This document shows positions 25,720-34,384 of a stretch of 64,000 nt of DNA, in pieces (the first letter of the stretch is position 1; each line of letters starts with the position of its first letter). Location of the stretch: assembly GCF_900112615.1 (NCBI RefSeq), contig NZ_FOMK01000002.1, forward strand, positions 558,001 through 622,000. The letters are read 5' to 3'. This DNA comes from Chitinophaga sp. CF118 (GTDB taxonomy: Bacteria > Bacteroidota > Bacteroidia > Chitinophagales > Chitinophagaceae). A program made the translations under genes and the position numbers. The notes beneath the pieces are model-generated. The model was given only the letters and a program-made list of their open reading frames with translations. It did not search any database and was not told where the DNA came from.

Positions 25720-27069
25720 TTATTTCTTTGTTGACATCAACATTCCGGGATATACAATTCCCTCTGCCTGTTTCAACTCTATACCCAATAATTTTGCTAC
25801 AAGCGGTGCTATATCTTCCAGTCCTATTTCAGGAAATACAGTACCCATATTTAGACCGGCACCAGTTGCTACAAAACCGGTACGAATCTCTTTAAAATCC
25901 GGAAAATACCCATGTGCACCACCTTTGGCAGGCTTTAATATTGGACCATCTGCATTATTATTAAAGGAAATTCCCTGCACACCCGTTAATGCCAGTGCAG
26001 CTTCAGGATCACTGCCCATCTTATCCATCACAGAACGATCAATTATACGGAATAGTTTCTGCTGTGAATAGGGCAACTCACTCAGCATCTTCTTCACCTG
26101 CTGTAATGTTTTTTCATCCTTTGGATCTTTAAGGTGCAGAAATGCAGAACCACCGGAAGAATGAAAAGCTGCTTTCCAGTTTCCACGATCGGGAGTTACC
26201 CCTATCAATCCCTGTTGCGCCAGCCATACATTGGGAGCAAGACTGGAATGTGTATCTACAAAACCGTGATCTCCGGTAATAATAAGTGCAGTACTATCTT
26301 TGATCCCTGCTTTCAGCAGGGCTTCCATGATGTCTCCAATGGCTCTGTCGGCAGATGCAACTGCACGTCTTACCCCTTCCCCTTCACGACCTTCCATATG
26401 CTCAAATTCATCGGTACAAGGCAGATGTACTGTTACCAGGTTCGGCTTATACTTCAGGATGAGATAAGCAGTCATTCTACCCAGGTTTTCATTCATACTG
26501 AGGTAGTGCAGGTCCAGGTCATTCGCCTGCAGATGACCTGTCGCATTTTCCTGTACTTCCTCAAAGAGCCCTTTGGGAGTAGCATCCTGACTGGTGGCAC
26601 CGCGACGGTCGCCCGGGGTGGTCTCTGACCATGTTTCAGGAATGTTGTAATCAATCTGGGCACCTACAGTTACCGGCCACGAAACCGACGCCGTTTTTAA
26701 CCCCGCCTGGTGTGCCGCTTCCCATAATGTCTGCACCTTAATTTCTTTTGCATCTTTCACCCAACGGCCTGACAACCCTTTCATATCAAAAGGTGTATTA
26801 TACACAATCCCGTGCCGGGCAGGCATAGCCCCTGTAATAATCGTAGTGTGTGATGGATATGTCACGGTAGGGAAAATGCCTCTTACCCCTTCGGCATATA
26901 CTCCCCGGTCCATCATCTGCTGCATATTCGGTGCCGGCCAGGATTTATCCATGTAGAAATCCGGTCTGAATCCATCCACACTTACTATCACAACATACTT
27001 AGCCGTTTGCGCCATCAGGCCAGTAAAATAAAAGCACGTAATCAGTGCTAGTAAAAATATTTTCTTCAT
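25720..27069 (-). CDS. Type I phosphodiesterase / nucleotide pyrophosphatase-like protein (alkaline phosphatase superfamily)
   Basis: 449 residues with a signal peptide (cleaved after GLMA, about residue 20). Metal and catalytic residues are in place: Asp32 (SVDGFRPDF), nucleophile Thr70 (PTVTYPSHTTI), an Asp/His pair in CTDEFEH and the DHGF motif (GDHGFVDTHS), with a final His in GGAHGYFP. This matches the ectonucleotide pyrophosphatase branch, which hydrolyses phosphodiester or phosphoanhydride bonds in the periplasm. It is the last gene of the sigma-FecR-SusC-SusD operon, starting 6 bases after susD. The imported substrate may therefore carry a phosphodiester group; that is inference. Confidence 0.93.
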   Translation of the reverse strand: MKKIFLLALITCFYFTGLMAQTAKYVVIVSVDGFRPDFYMDKSWPAPNMQQMMDRGVYAEGVRGIFPTVTYPSHTTIITGAMPARHGIVYNTPFDMKGLSGRWVKDAKEIKVQTLWEAAHQAGLKTASVSWPVTVGAQIDYNIPETWSETTPGDRRGATSQDATPKGLFEEVQENATGHLQANDLDLHYLSMNENLGRMTAYLILKYKPNLVTVHLPCTDEFEHMEGREGEGVRRAVASADRAIGDIMEALLKAGIKDSTALIITGDHGFVDTHSSLAPNVWLAQQGLIGVTPDRGNWKAAFHSSGGSAFLHLKDPKDEKTLQQVKKMLSELPYSQQKLFRIIDRSVMDKMGSDPEAALALTGVQGISFNNNADGPILKPAKGGAHGYFPDFKEIRTGFVATGAGLNMGTVFPEIGLEDIAPLVAKLLGIELKQAEGIVYPGMLMSTKK

Positions 27070-27075
27070 ACCTGC

Positions 27076-28497
27076 TTAATTAATAAATGGGAAAATTTCT
27101 TTCGATTGCTTATTAGTCACCAACACTTTATTCATATCGTATTTCATCGTTACCACACCATTGGCTACATCATAAGTAAAGTCGTCCATTCCACGGTTCA
27201 GTGGAATAAAAGAAGGAATCTGCGCTTTGATGTCTGCATCCTTCACATTCTTATTATTCAGTTGCTCTGTCTGAGATACCGGGAATTTGATTCCCAGGTC
27301 CGTCATACGGCGGCCTTCTGCCATGAAGATTTCCTGACGCATGCGGTACAACAGGTATAACAACTGATCCTGTGTGGTAGCAGCATCAAGCTCTGTCGCT
27401 GTTACTTTAGTACCGGAAACAGTGTAAGCCTTGATTGTACCGGCCTTCCTATTGAGTACATAGTTACTGCGTGTACTATCCGCAGCATCAAATTTTACGT
27501 TCACGGCCGTGAGAGGATAGTCCGTACGATTACCACCGTTGCGTGTTTCTTTACTATCATCGAGCTGCACAACAGGGCGCAATAATACCACCTGGGATAA
27601 TAAGTCTTTTAAAGTTTGACGGCCTGCATCGAGCGTATTGGCGGAGATTTCTGCTTCTGCAAGGATCAGCCAGGATTCTTCTGCTTTTACAATAGTAACG
27701 GGCTTCTGATCGGCAGCAGCTAACCCGGTATGATAATACTTGGGATCAAGGAAGTCCAGACGGGGAAGCGGCGCAAATTCATTATTGGTTGCAGAAAACA
27801 GGTACGTCTGCATATCGTTGGTCACGCTATTCGTACCATCATATTTCACCTGCCGCAAGAGGCTATTCGTAGCCTTTGCGATAGTGGCATATTTAACGGC
27901 ATTGGTCACATCGCCCAAACTGTAATAAGCGCGTGCTTTCAGCAGGATATAAGCCGTTTGCTCATCGGTACCGTTTGCCAGTAATGAAATTGCCTTATCC
28001 AGATTGGTAATAGCCAGGTTCAGGTGTTCTGTGGGGGTTAATACTGCACCCCCATTGCTGCCTGGTAAGCCAACAAACAGTTCCCCACTCAGGATGTGGG
28101 CATACGCAAGACTGAAATATACTTCTGCAGAATCAGCCGCTTTTGTAGTCGCGTCTCCTGGTAATACTATATTCAAACCATATTCCGCCTTTTCACGCAG
28201 CGCCTGTATCTGGATCTGAAGATTATTCACGTCAAGGTCGTAATAATCGATCTGCGGAATATCAAATACCTTACTGCTTTCTGTACGGTTATTGTAATAA
28301 TTATCAGAAACCAGTTCCGTGCTTACAACTACCTGGTTCATGGTAAGTGCCAGTTGACGGCGTAGTCCATTTACCCAGCTGGAGGTTGCTCCTGGGTTAC
28401 CAATATATACATCGTCTGTAATATTCGGATTTAATACATTACAGGCGCTTGTACCCAGCAATACAGTGATGATACTATATAAAAAGATGTTCTTCAT
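27076..28497 (-). CDS. RagB/SusD family lipoprotein
   Basis: 473 residues from the ATG at 28497, chosen because it begins an SPII leader (MKNIFLYSIITVLLGTSAC, lipidated Cys19). The longer frame adds 14 residues overlapping the SusC end. Family features are less canonical than in the other two SusDs but recognisable: helical TPR-like region (YFSLAYAHILSGELFVGLPG, LLKARAYYSLGDVTNAVKYA), ESWLILAEAEI, and near the C terminus LLYLLYRMRQEIFMAEGRRMTDLGIKFPV. It pairs with the SusC gene ending 11 bases upstream and precedes the phosphodiesterase. It belongs to the divergent SusD-like branch without an obvious glycan-enzyme context. Confidence 0.92.
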   Translation of the reverse strand: MKNIFLYSIITVLLGTSACNVLNPNITDDVYIGNPGATSSWVNGLRRQLALTMNQVVVSTELVSDNYYNNRTESSKVFDIPQIDYYDLDVNNLQIQIQALREKAEYGLNIVLPGDATTKAADSAEVYFSLAYAHILSGELFVGLPGSNGGAVLTPTEHLNLAITNLDKAISLLANGTDEQTAYILLKARAYYSLGDVTNAVKYATIAKATNSLLRQVKYDGTNSVTNDMQTYLFSATNNEFAPLPRLDFLDPKYYHTGLAAADQKPVTIVKAEESWLILAEAEISANTLDAGRQTLKDLLSQVVLLRPVVQLDDSKETRNGGNRTDYPLTAVNVKFDAADSTRSNYVLNRKAGTIKAYTVSGTKVTATELDAATTQDQLLYLLYRMRQEIFMAEGRRMTDLGIKFPVSQTEQLNNKNVKDADIKAQIPSFIPLNRGMDDFTYDVANGVVTMKYDMNKVLVTNKQSKEIFPFIN

Positions 28498-28508
28498 TGT
28501 TTCAGCAT

Positions 28509-31500
28509 TTAAAAGTTTAACCTTAATGAACCCAGCCACTGGCGTGGCGATGAATAAGTGGCATATGAAATACCACCGGTAGTAGCACCACCCTGTCCCT
28601 GTGCAGCTCCACTGATAGTGGCTTCCGGATCAAAGCTGGAAGCTGCGAAGTTCAATGGATTCACGGCCATAAATCCTACTGTCATAGATTTTACCATGTT
28701 GTTTAAAATAACTCCTTTCAGGGTGTAAGAGCACCCGATTGTCCTTACTTTAAGGAAGTCTGTTTTCTCAGTAAACATATTGGTAAAGTTCAGCCAGTTG
28801 GTACGTTTGTTCTTATCGATTTCAGCCTGTGGAATACCTTCATTACCTGCGCCATAGTTGAAGCGGAACTGCCTGTCGAACGAGTTCGCATATGCTCCTT
28901 TCTGGTAATCGCCATTCGCATACAGCTCAAAGTTCTTATAGCGGAAATTGAGGCCGAAACTACCGAAGAGGTTCGGGATGGTAGTCCCCAGATTCTGTTG
29001 CGCGGTAGTGGAGGCCAACGTTCCATCAGCACCAAATACACCTTTGTTCCCTCTCAGGTAACCAATTGAATATCCTTCCTGTACCACCGTCTGAATAGTA
29101 CGTGCACTAAAACCGTTGATGTTAAACGGCGCTACACCACCGGAACTGAGCACTTTATTATAGAGTGTATTAACAGAAGCATTCAGGCGAAGTGTTACAT
29201 TCTTTGTTTGAATGGGTAATACAACGAAGTTGAATTCAAGTCCGCGATTGAGAATCTTACCTACATTATATAATTGTGATTGCGACTGACCGCTGGAAGG
29301 TGTGGGAGGCACATAGAATAGTGCATTGTTAGTAACAGCATGGTAATATCCCGCAGATAATAAAATCCGGTCATGCAGAAAGCCGAGGTCCAGGCCTCCT
29401 TCTGCTGTTTGTGTTTTCTCCGGTTTCAGATTGACATTACCCGGCTGACCGAAATAAGCCGCCTGCGCACTCTGGTAACCACTGAAAGCGATTGTTCGCT
29501 GGTTAGCAAAAGCAGTTGGCAAGTTACCAGCCACACCAAAGCCACCTCTGATTTTAGCAGATGATATAACATGAGCAACTGCATCGAACCACGGCTCTGC
29601 ACTCGGCACATAAGAGATCCCAACTTTAGGATAATACTGGACGCCGATGTTCTTACCAAAAGCAGGGTTGCCATCTCCCCTTACTCCCATATCCAGGAAC
29701 AGCTTATTTTTAAAGCCGATATTTTCCTGCAGGTACATACCATAGTTTACTACCTGGAGATAGTATTCATCACTGGTTTTAGTTGCCGCATTAGAAATGA
29801 TTCTTGATCCATCCCTGATATTACTACCTACGTACAAAATTTGCTGGTCCTCATTACGGAACAGCTGTCCGCCAGCAGTAGTAACGAATGAAAAGTTGCC
29901 CACCTTTGCTTCATACTGACCGTTTAGTTCCAGCGTAATGCCGAGGTACTTGCGATCTGCATTGCTTACACTTCCCTGATCAGTAATGTTTGTATTACTG
30001 GTGAATGAAAGATATTGATTGGTAGTAATTACCTGGTTCCGCAGCACACGATAATCGATCCCTCCGGTAGCTTTAAATACCAGATTTTTTAAGGGTGTAT
30101 ATTTAAATACCTGTGAGGTTTGAAATCTGTTTACTGTAATGCTGTTATCCTGTAAACGCTCTGCCTGGGATACATAGGCTTTCATTTTCGCAAATGATGC
30201 GGCGGATAAAGTATCTATAACAGGACTGAACTTAGGACCTGTAATTGAAGAGGCACCACTTTCAGCAAACCATAAACCGGTATAACCGCCCTGATTACCA
30301 TTACGGTTACGTTTGTAGTTATTATTCACATACGTGAAAGAGCTTTCATATACTACTTTCTTTCCAAGAGCAGCACGAAAACCGCTGGTGAAATCAATAC
30401 GGCGGTTGCTGTTTTGGTCATAGATCTGTACACCCCGGCTATTCGCGTAATTGCCGGAGAAACTGTATCCGAAATTATCCTTACCGCCGTTCAATGCAAG
30501 GTGTTGTTTCTGATAGAAACCGTTTTGGAATAGAAGTTCTTTTGTACGTTTGAAATGCAGAAAATCTGCCGTAGGCGTTTCTATTCCCATTTGTGTTTCA
30601 AGGGTGATATCAGTTCTGTCGGAACCGCCCTTTTTAGTAAAGATCTGGATCACACCATTAGCTGCATCGGAGCCATACATGGTTGTAGCGGCACCACCAT
30701 TGATATATTCTATTCTTTCAATGTTATCCATCGGAATATCTGCAATAGCGCTCACCGCAGCCCCCTGGGTACTACCACCTCCCAGTTTGGACGCAGTGTT
30801 CAGGTTATCCATTCTCACCCCATCCACATAAATGATAGGTGTTGAATTTACAAAAGCAGAATTCACACCTCTTGCACGGATAATAGAAGTAGCCCCTGCC
30901 TGTCCGCCGGTAAGGCGGATCTGGGCATTCGGCAGTTTGCCCTGGAGCATCTGGTCTAATCTGCCGGAGGGGGCCTGATCCAGTTCTTTAGTACCTATGC
31001 TCACTACATTCGTAGATAATCTTCTTTTGCTGATATCCAGTCCCTGACCGGTTACCACAACTTCATCCAGTCCCATACGGTCTACCAGCAAGCCTACGTT
31101 CAATGGAGTGGAAGCAGCCGCCTTTTGTATGTTGATTTCCTGTTTTTTATATCCCAGGAAGTATACCACCAGGGTCACTTCTTCTTTATCCTGTGGAAAG
31201 CGAAGGGAGAATTTACCATCCACATCTGTAGCCGTACCAGAAGAAGTCCCTTTGATACTGATGCTAACACCCGGTAATGCTTCTCCGGAAGTTTTATCGG
31301 TTACTTTACCGGTCAGGATTACCTGCTGCTGCAATAACCATTTTTCGGCATAGGTTACCTTATTGATCAGGATGTACTTATCATTCACCTGTTTAATTAC
31401 TACGGGATAGATGCCTAAAAGGTCGTTTAATACCTTTTCGACAGATTTATGTTCTGCCGAATAGCTGATTCTGCTGCTATCCGGGATATTATCCTGGTTA

Positions 31501-31733
31501 TAGCCGATAATGAAAGCCGATTGCTGCTCAATGAGGCTTAATACCTCTTTTAACGGTCTGTCCTTCACATGCAGACTCACTTTAATTTCATTCATTGATT
31601 GTCCGGCGCTGGTAGCGGCAAAGGACAAAACAGAAGAAAATAATAACAGGAAGCTGGTAATTCTCATCTTTAGCGAAAAAAGCTTTTTAAACAGGTTATA
31701 GTAACCTGAGAAAATTTTGTGCATCTTTGACAT
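28509..31733 (-). CDS. SusC/RagA TonB-linked outer membrane transporter with STN domain
   Basis: 1074 residues: an N-terminal leader of about 45 residues ending SAGQS, an STN domain (about 48-120, KVSLHVKDRPLKEVLSLIEQQ), a carboxypeptidase-D-like domain (about 140-215, GEALPGVSISIKGTSSG), the TonB-box region LDEVVVTGQG, a plug (STPIIYVDGVRMDN, MDNIERIEYINGGAATTMYGSD) and a barrel ending SPRQWLGSLRLNF. The plug signature is the slightly divergent GGAATTMYGSDA form rather than the usual KDASATAIYG. With the FecR and ECF genes upstream it forms a complete trans-envelope signalling system. It is separated from FecR by 94 bases holding two hairpins. Confidence 0.96.
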   Translation of the reverse strand: MSKMHKIFSGYYNLFKKLFSLKMRITSFLLLFSSVLSFAATSAGQSMNEIKVSLHVKDRPLKEVLSLIEQQSAFIIGYNQDNIPDSSRISYSAEHKSVEKVLNDLLGIYPVVIKQVNDKYILINKVTYAEKWLLQQQVILTGKVTDKTSGEALPGVSISIKGTSSGTATDVDGKFSLRFPQDKEEVTLVVYFLGYKKQEINIQKAAASTPLNVGLLVDRMGLDEVVVTGQGLDISKRRLSTNVVSIGTKELDQAPSGRLDQMLQGKLPNAQIRLTGGQAGATSIIRARGVNSAFVNSTPIIYVDGVRMDNLNTASKLGGGSTQGAAVSAIADIPMDNIERIEYINGGAATTMYGSDAANGVIQIFTKKGGSDRTDITLETQMGIETPTADFLHFKRTKELLFQNGFYQKQHLALNGGKDNFGYSFSGNYANSRGVQIYDQNSNRRIDFTSGFRAALGKKVVYESSFTYVNNNYKRNRNGNQGGYTGLWFAESGASSITGPKFSPVIDTLSAASFAKMKAYVSQAERLQDNSITVNRFQTSQVFKYTPLKNLVFKATGGIDYRVLRNQVITTNQYLSFTSNTNITDQGSVSNADRKYLGITLELNGQYEAKVGNFSFVTTAGGQLFRNEDQQILYVGSNIRDGSRIISNAATKTSDEYYLQVVNYGMYLQENIGFKNKLFLDMGVRGDGNPAFGKNIGVQYYPKVGISYVPSAEPWFDAVAHVISSAKIRGGFGVAGNLPTAFANQRTIAFSGYQSAQAAYFGQPGNVNLKPEKTQTAEGGLDLGFLHDRILLSAGYYHAVTNNALFYVPPTPSSGQSQSQLYNVGKILNRGLEFNFVVLPIQTKNVTLRLNASVNTLYNKVLSSGGVAPFNINGFSARTIQTVVQEGYSIGYLRGNKGVFGADGTLASTTAQQNLGTTIPNLFGSFGLNFRYKNFELYANGDYQKGAYANSFDRQFRFNYGAGNEGIPQAEIDKNKRTNWLNFTNMFTEKTDFLKVRTIGCSYTLKGVILNNMVKSMTVGFMAVNPLNFAASSFDPEATISGAAQGQGGATTGGISYATYSSPRQWLGSLRLNF

Positions 31734-31766
31734 GTTTTTAATGTGTTTTGAATCCGTTAAAAATGC

Positions 31767-31826
31767 TGCACACTGTTATCAGTGTGCAACCCAGCCGGAA
31801 GTGCCGCAAACACTTCTGGCTTTTTT
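31767..31826 (-). terminator. Two adjacent hairpins between fecR and susC
   Basis: TGCACACT-GTTATC-AGTGTGCA (31767-31788, perfect 8-bp stem) and a 10-bp stem with one wobble (GCCGGAAGTG...CACTTCTGGC, 31794-31820). The second has a T-run on the plus-strand side and an A-run on the other, so termination is better supported for plus-strand transcription. On the minus strand they may attenuate read-through from fecR into susC. Confidence 0.55.
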
Positions 31827-31827
31827 A

Positions 31828-32787
31828 TTATCCTTTTTTGTGAATGATTACTGCATCTTTATTGATTGTATATGTAATACCTGTTAATCCGGCTAATACT
31901 TTCAACACTTTCGCCAGGGGTTCGCGTGAGAAGCTGATCTTATAATGACCATTATCTTTTCCCGTTACGATTACTGATATATTATACTGCCGTTGTAGTT
32001 CCTCCCCTATTTCAGCGAGCGTGCTATTATTAAAGTAGAAGATATTGTTACGCCATGCGCCGGTTATATTTGCCGGTAAATCATTGATGGTTGTGATATT
32101 TGTAGCAAGGTTGTATGATAATGCTTTATTGGCGATAAGTCCATCCGATAATAGTTGCCTGGATACAGTATCTGCCACTTTTACTTTTCCTGTGGCAACG
32201 GCAATCTGCCATTCTTCCTGTCCTTTATAAGCCCTGATATTAAATGAAGTACCTAGTACGGTTGTATTGACATTTCCGGTATTGATAATAAAAGGATGCC
32301 GCGGATCTGTAGCCACTTCAAAAAACGCTTCTCCCGATAAGATTAACCGTCTTTCTTTTACGCCATAATCGCCCGGGATCGTTAACTGAGTACCCGCATT
32401 CAGGTGAATTACAGAACCATCAGAGAGGGTGATTACTTTCCTGCTGCCGGGAGCGGTTGAAACTTCTTTTGCAGCTAATAACACAGGTGGCTTATGGTTA
32501 TCTTTATTCATAAAAAGAAATCCTGTAGCCGTAATACAAGCAGCTGCAGCAGCTACTTTCCACCATTTGCCAGTTTTGCGATGTGTTACCGGAATCTGCT
32601 CCATAATACCAGACACAATTTGCCGGCGTAGTTCTTCCCTTTCAGCAGGATGATATGGTATTTCTTCTTCTTTGAAAGTAGCATACCATTGTTCTACCTG
32701 CTGCACTTCTTCCGGAGTAGCAATACCCTGGATATATTTGTTTAAAACAACCTTCAGGGCTGTTGATGAAAGACGTTCTTTGTCCAT
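31828..32787 (-). CDS. FecR family anti-sigma factor
   Basis: 319 residues: a cytoplasmic N-terminal part (about 1-75, LNKYIQGIATPEEVQQVEQWY), a membrane helix (about 76-95), a FecR domain (about 115-215, RKVITLSDGSVIHLNAGTQLTIP, LILSGEAFFEVATDPRHPFIINTGN) and a C-terminal DUF4974 domain (about 245-317, NSTLAEIGEELQRQYNISV). It is standard in length and order. It controls the ECF sigma factor encoded 48 bases upstream in response to the STN domain of the downstream SusC. Confidence 0.95.
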   Translation of the reverse strand: MDKERLSSTALKVVLNKYIQGIATPEEVQQVEQWYATFKEEEIPYHPAEREELRRQIVSGIMEQIPVTHRKTGKWWKVAAAAACITATGFLFMNKDNHKPPVLLAAKEVSTAPGSRKVITLSDGSVIHLNAGTQLTIPGDYGVKERRLILSGEAFFEVATDPRHPFIINTGNVNTTVLGTSFNIRAYKGQEEWQIAVATGKVKVADTVSRQLLSDGLIANKALSYNLATNITTINDLPANITGAWRNNIFYFNNSTLAEIGEELQRQYNISVIVTGKDNGHYKISFSREPLAKVLKVLAGLTGITYTINKDAVIIHKKG

Positions 32788-32835
32788 AACATCATCTATA
32801 TCTCCTGAAGAAGAAGGTAGTACCGCTAAAGTATG

Positions 32836-33426
32836 TTAAGGAATTATGAAGGAAAATATGAATAGCATGCCAGTAACACCATTCTGTTCATTCATGTGGG
32901 TTCTTAAATAACGTAACGTGATGGAAATATTATTCTTTACCGTTTGTTCCGACAACGATAATCTGGTGGCTATTTCTTTATTTGTCAGATGTTGATAGCG
33001 ACTTAACCGGTAAGGGAGCTGCAATCTTTCCGGCATACGGTTTAATGCCTCATGGACCTGCTGTTCCATCTCCTTTGTTTCTAATAACTCGTGAGCAGAA
33101 GCACCTGCCTGTAGCAACTCACTTAACAGTTCTTCGTTATAAATAGTAGTGTGAGAACGCCCAAAATGATCTATGATACAATAACGGGCAGCCTGAAACA
33201 GATAACCACCCATATTCCCTTTGGCGTCTATTGTAATTGTTTCCCTGTTTTTCCATACAGTGATGAAAATCTCCTGTAAGATATCTTTGGCATCTTCTTC
33301 ATGGCGCAGCCTGGCGTACACGTGTTTATACATGTCTTCCCAGTATCGGTTTACCAATGCAGTAAATGCGTGATTGTTTCCCCCCTTTATCAGCTCCATC
33401 AGCCGGTTGTCTGAAAGCTTTTCCAT
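32836..33426 (-). CDS. ECF RNA polymerase sigma factor
   Basis: 196 residues with intact region 2 (LIKGGNNHAFTALVNRYWEDMY, EDAKDILQEIFITVWKNRE, GGYLFQAARYCIIDHFGR) and intact region 4 (MPERLQLPYRLSRYQHLTNKEIATRLSLSEQTVKNNIS). The tail (GMLFIFSFIIP) is hydrophobic and somewhat unusual. It is the first gene of a five-gene minus-strand unit (sigma, FecR, SusC, SusD, phosphodiesterase) and is expected to drive the SusC promoter when released by FecR. It serves as an internal comparison for the defective sigma gene at 9791-10279, where the region 4 core is missing. Confidence 0.95.
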   Translation of the reverse strand: MEKLSDNRLMELIKGGNNHAFTALVNRYWEDMYKHVYARLRHEEDAKDILQEIFITVWKNRETITIDAKGNMGGYLFQAARYCIIDHFGRSHTTIYNEELLSELLQAGASAHELLETKEMEQQVHEALNRMPERLQLPYRLSRYQHLTNKEIATRLSLSEQTVKNNISITLRYLRTHMNEQNGVTGMLFIFSFIIP

Positions 33427-33571
33427 TATAGCACAAACTTACTCTCCAGATGTAAACTCAATATTAACTTTTGAGGGGCCTACCTGAAAAAACCACTTAC
33501 AGATAAAATAACATGACATTAAATGATTATTCTGGAGCATTAATGGCTTTATTTCTAATTGGCAGTCACCG

Positions 33572-33765
33572 GGAAGACTTCGGGGAAACTTGAGAGTAAG
33601 TTGCTAGAGTCTCCCAGGATTGGTAGATGATTGGTCGGTGGTTGATCGGTGGTTGATTGGTCATGACCGACCAACCACCGATCAACCACCGACCAAACAC
33701 CTATCAATCACCTATCAAAGGTGCTACTTACTAGCAACTCTCCCCGGAGACACTCCGAAGACTCT
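33572..33765. repeat. Long imperfect inverted repeat built of 11-bp units
   Basis: The right arm from 33666 reads as five successive 11-mers: ACCGACCAACC, ACCGATCAACC, ACCGACCAAAC, ACCTATCAATC, ACCTATCAAAG. The left arm holds about four units in inverse orientation, meeting at the palindrome GGTCATGACC (33659-33668). Outer sequences continue the symmetry imperfectly (TTGCTAG/CTAGCAA, GAAGACTTCGGGG/CTCCGAAGACTC). It lies upstream of the ECF sigma gene and has no ORF. It could extrude a cruciform or form a very long RNA hairpin. Confidence 0.9.
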
Positions 33766-33859
33766 ATGAACTTAATAGCACAACACTAGAACCACTCTTC
33801 CTTTTCAATAAGAAATTATATTACTAATTGTTATTTACTATAAAGATTTACATTCCTGA

Positions 33860-34330
33860 CTGTTATTTACGATATGTAATTTCGATGTAGCGGATAATGA
33901 AAAAAGTAGCTCATTAATCCCGGCTGATTATGCCCTGGATATATCTGCATATCCGTTCCAGCAGGCAAACAAACAATCTCCGTTACTAGGCGACAGAGAT
34001 GCATTTAAATTTTTCTCTTACATCCACAGTAAAGACAAAACATACATCCTTACAAATGATATAGATGAGAATGCTGAAAGAGCCCTGAAAGGAGACCTTA
34101 CTACCATTAAAGGTGTGGGAGAATGTGAGAATTTCTATTACGATATCACAGATGATAACGTACTACCCGTCCGGAAGTCTTTTTTTGGAAGGACTGAAGA
34201 TGACAAGTTTTACAACATGAATCTGTCAAATGCTGCAGATTATAATGCGGAAACGAATTCGTATGTAACACTCAAATTATATATGAAAGGAAGAGATAAG
34301 CATTACAATTTAGTGTGGATGCAGCTGTAA
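33860..34330 (+). pseudogene. 5'-truncated ORF of unknown family
   Basis: The frame is open from 33860 (after TGA at 33857) to the stop at 34330, 156 codons of protein-like sequence (for example SSSLIPADYALDISAYPF, AFKFFSYIHSKDKTYILTND, YVTLKLYMKGRDKHYNLVWM). It contains no ATG near its 5' end; the first usable start would be GTG at 34115, deep inside. An out-of-frame ATG at 33897 stops after six codons. It therefore looks like the C-terminal end of a gene whose 5' part is lost. A strong hairpin terminator follows the stop. Function unknown. The adjoining 11-bp-repeat palindrome may mark the breakpoint. Confidence 0.55.
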
Positions 34331-34340
34331 TAATAGAATT

Positions 34341-34384
34341 AAAAAAGGCTGACCGGAAGATATATCCAGTCAGCCTTTTTTTTA
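34341..34384. terminator. Bidirectional terminator
   Basis: AAAAAAGGCTGAC and GTCAGCCTTTTTT form a 13-bp stem around a 15-base loop, with A-run and T-run on either side. It serves the truncated ORF on the plus strand and the secreted HExxH protein on the minus strand, overlapping the latter's stop codon. Confidence 0.85.

Noticed and set aside
26134..26628. 164-codon plus-strand ORF
   Set aside because: Antisense to the phosphodiesterase gene; no independent support.
33666..33720. Array of short repeats as a possible CRISPR
   Set aside because: Units are 11 bp, directly abutting and degenerate, with no spacers and no cas genes. The array is one arm of an inverted repeat.
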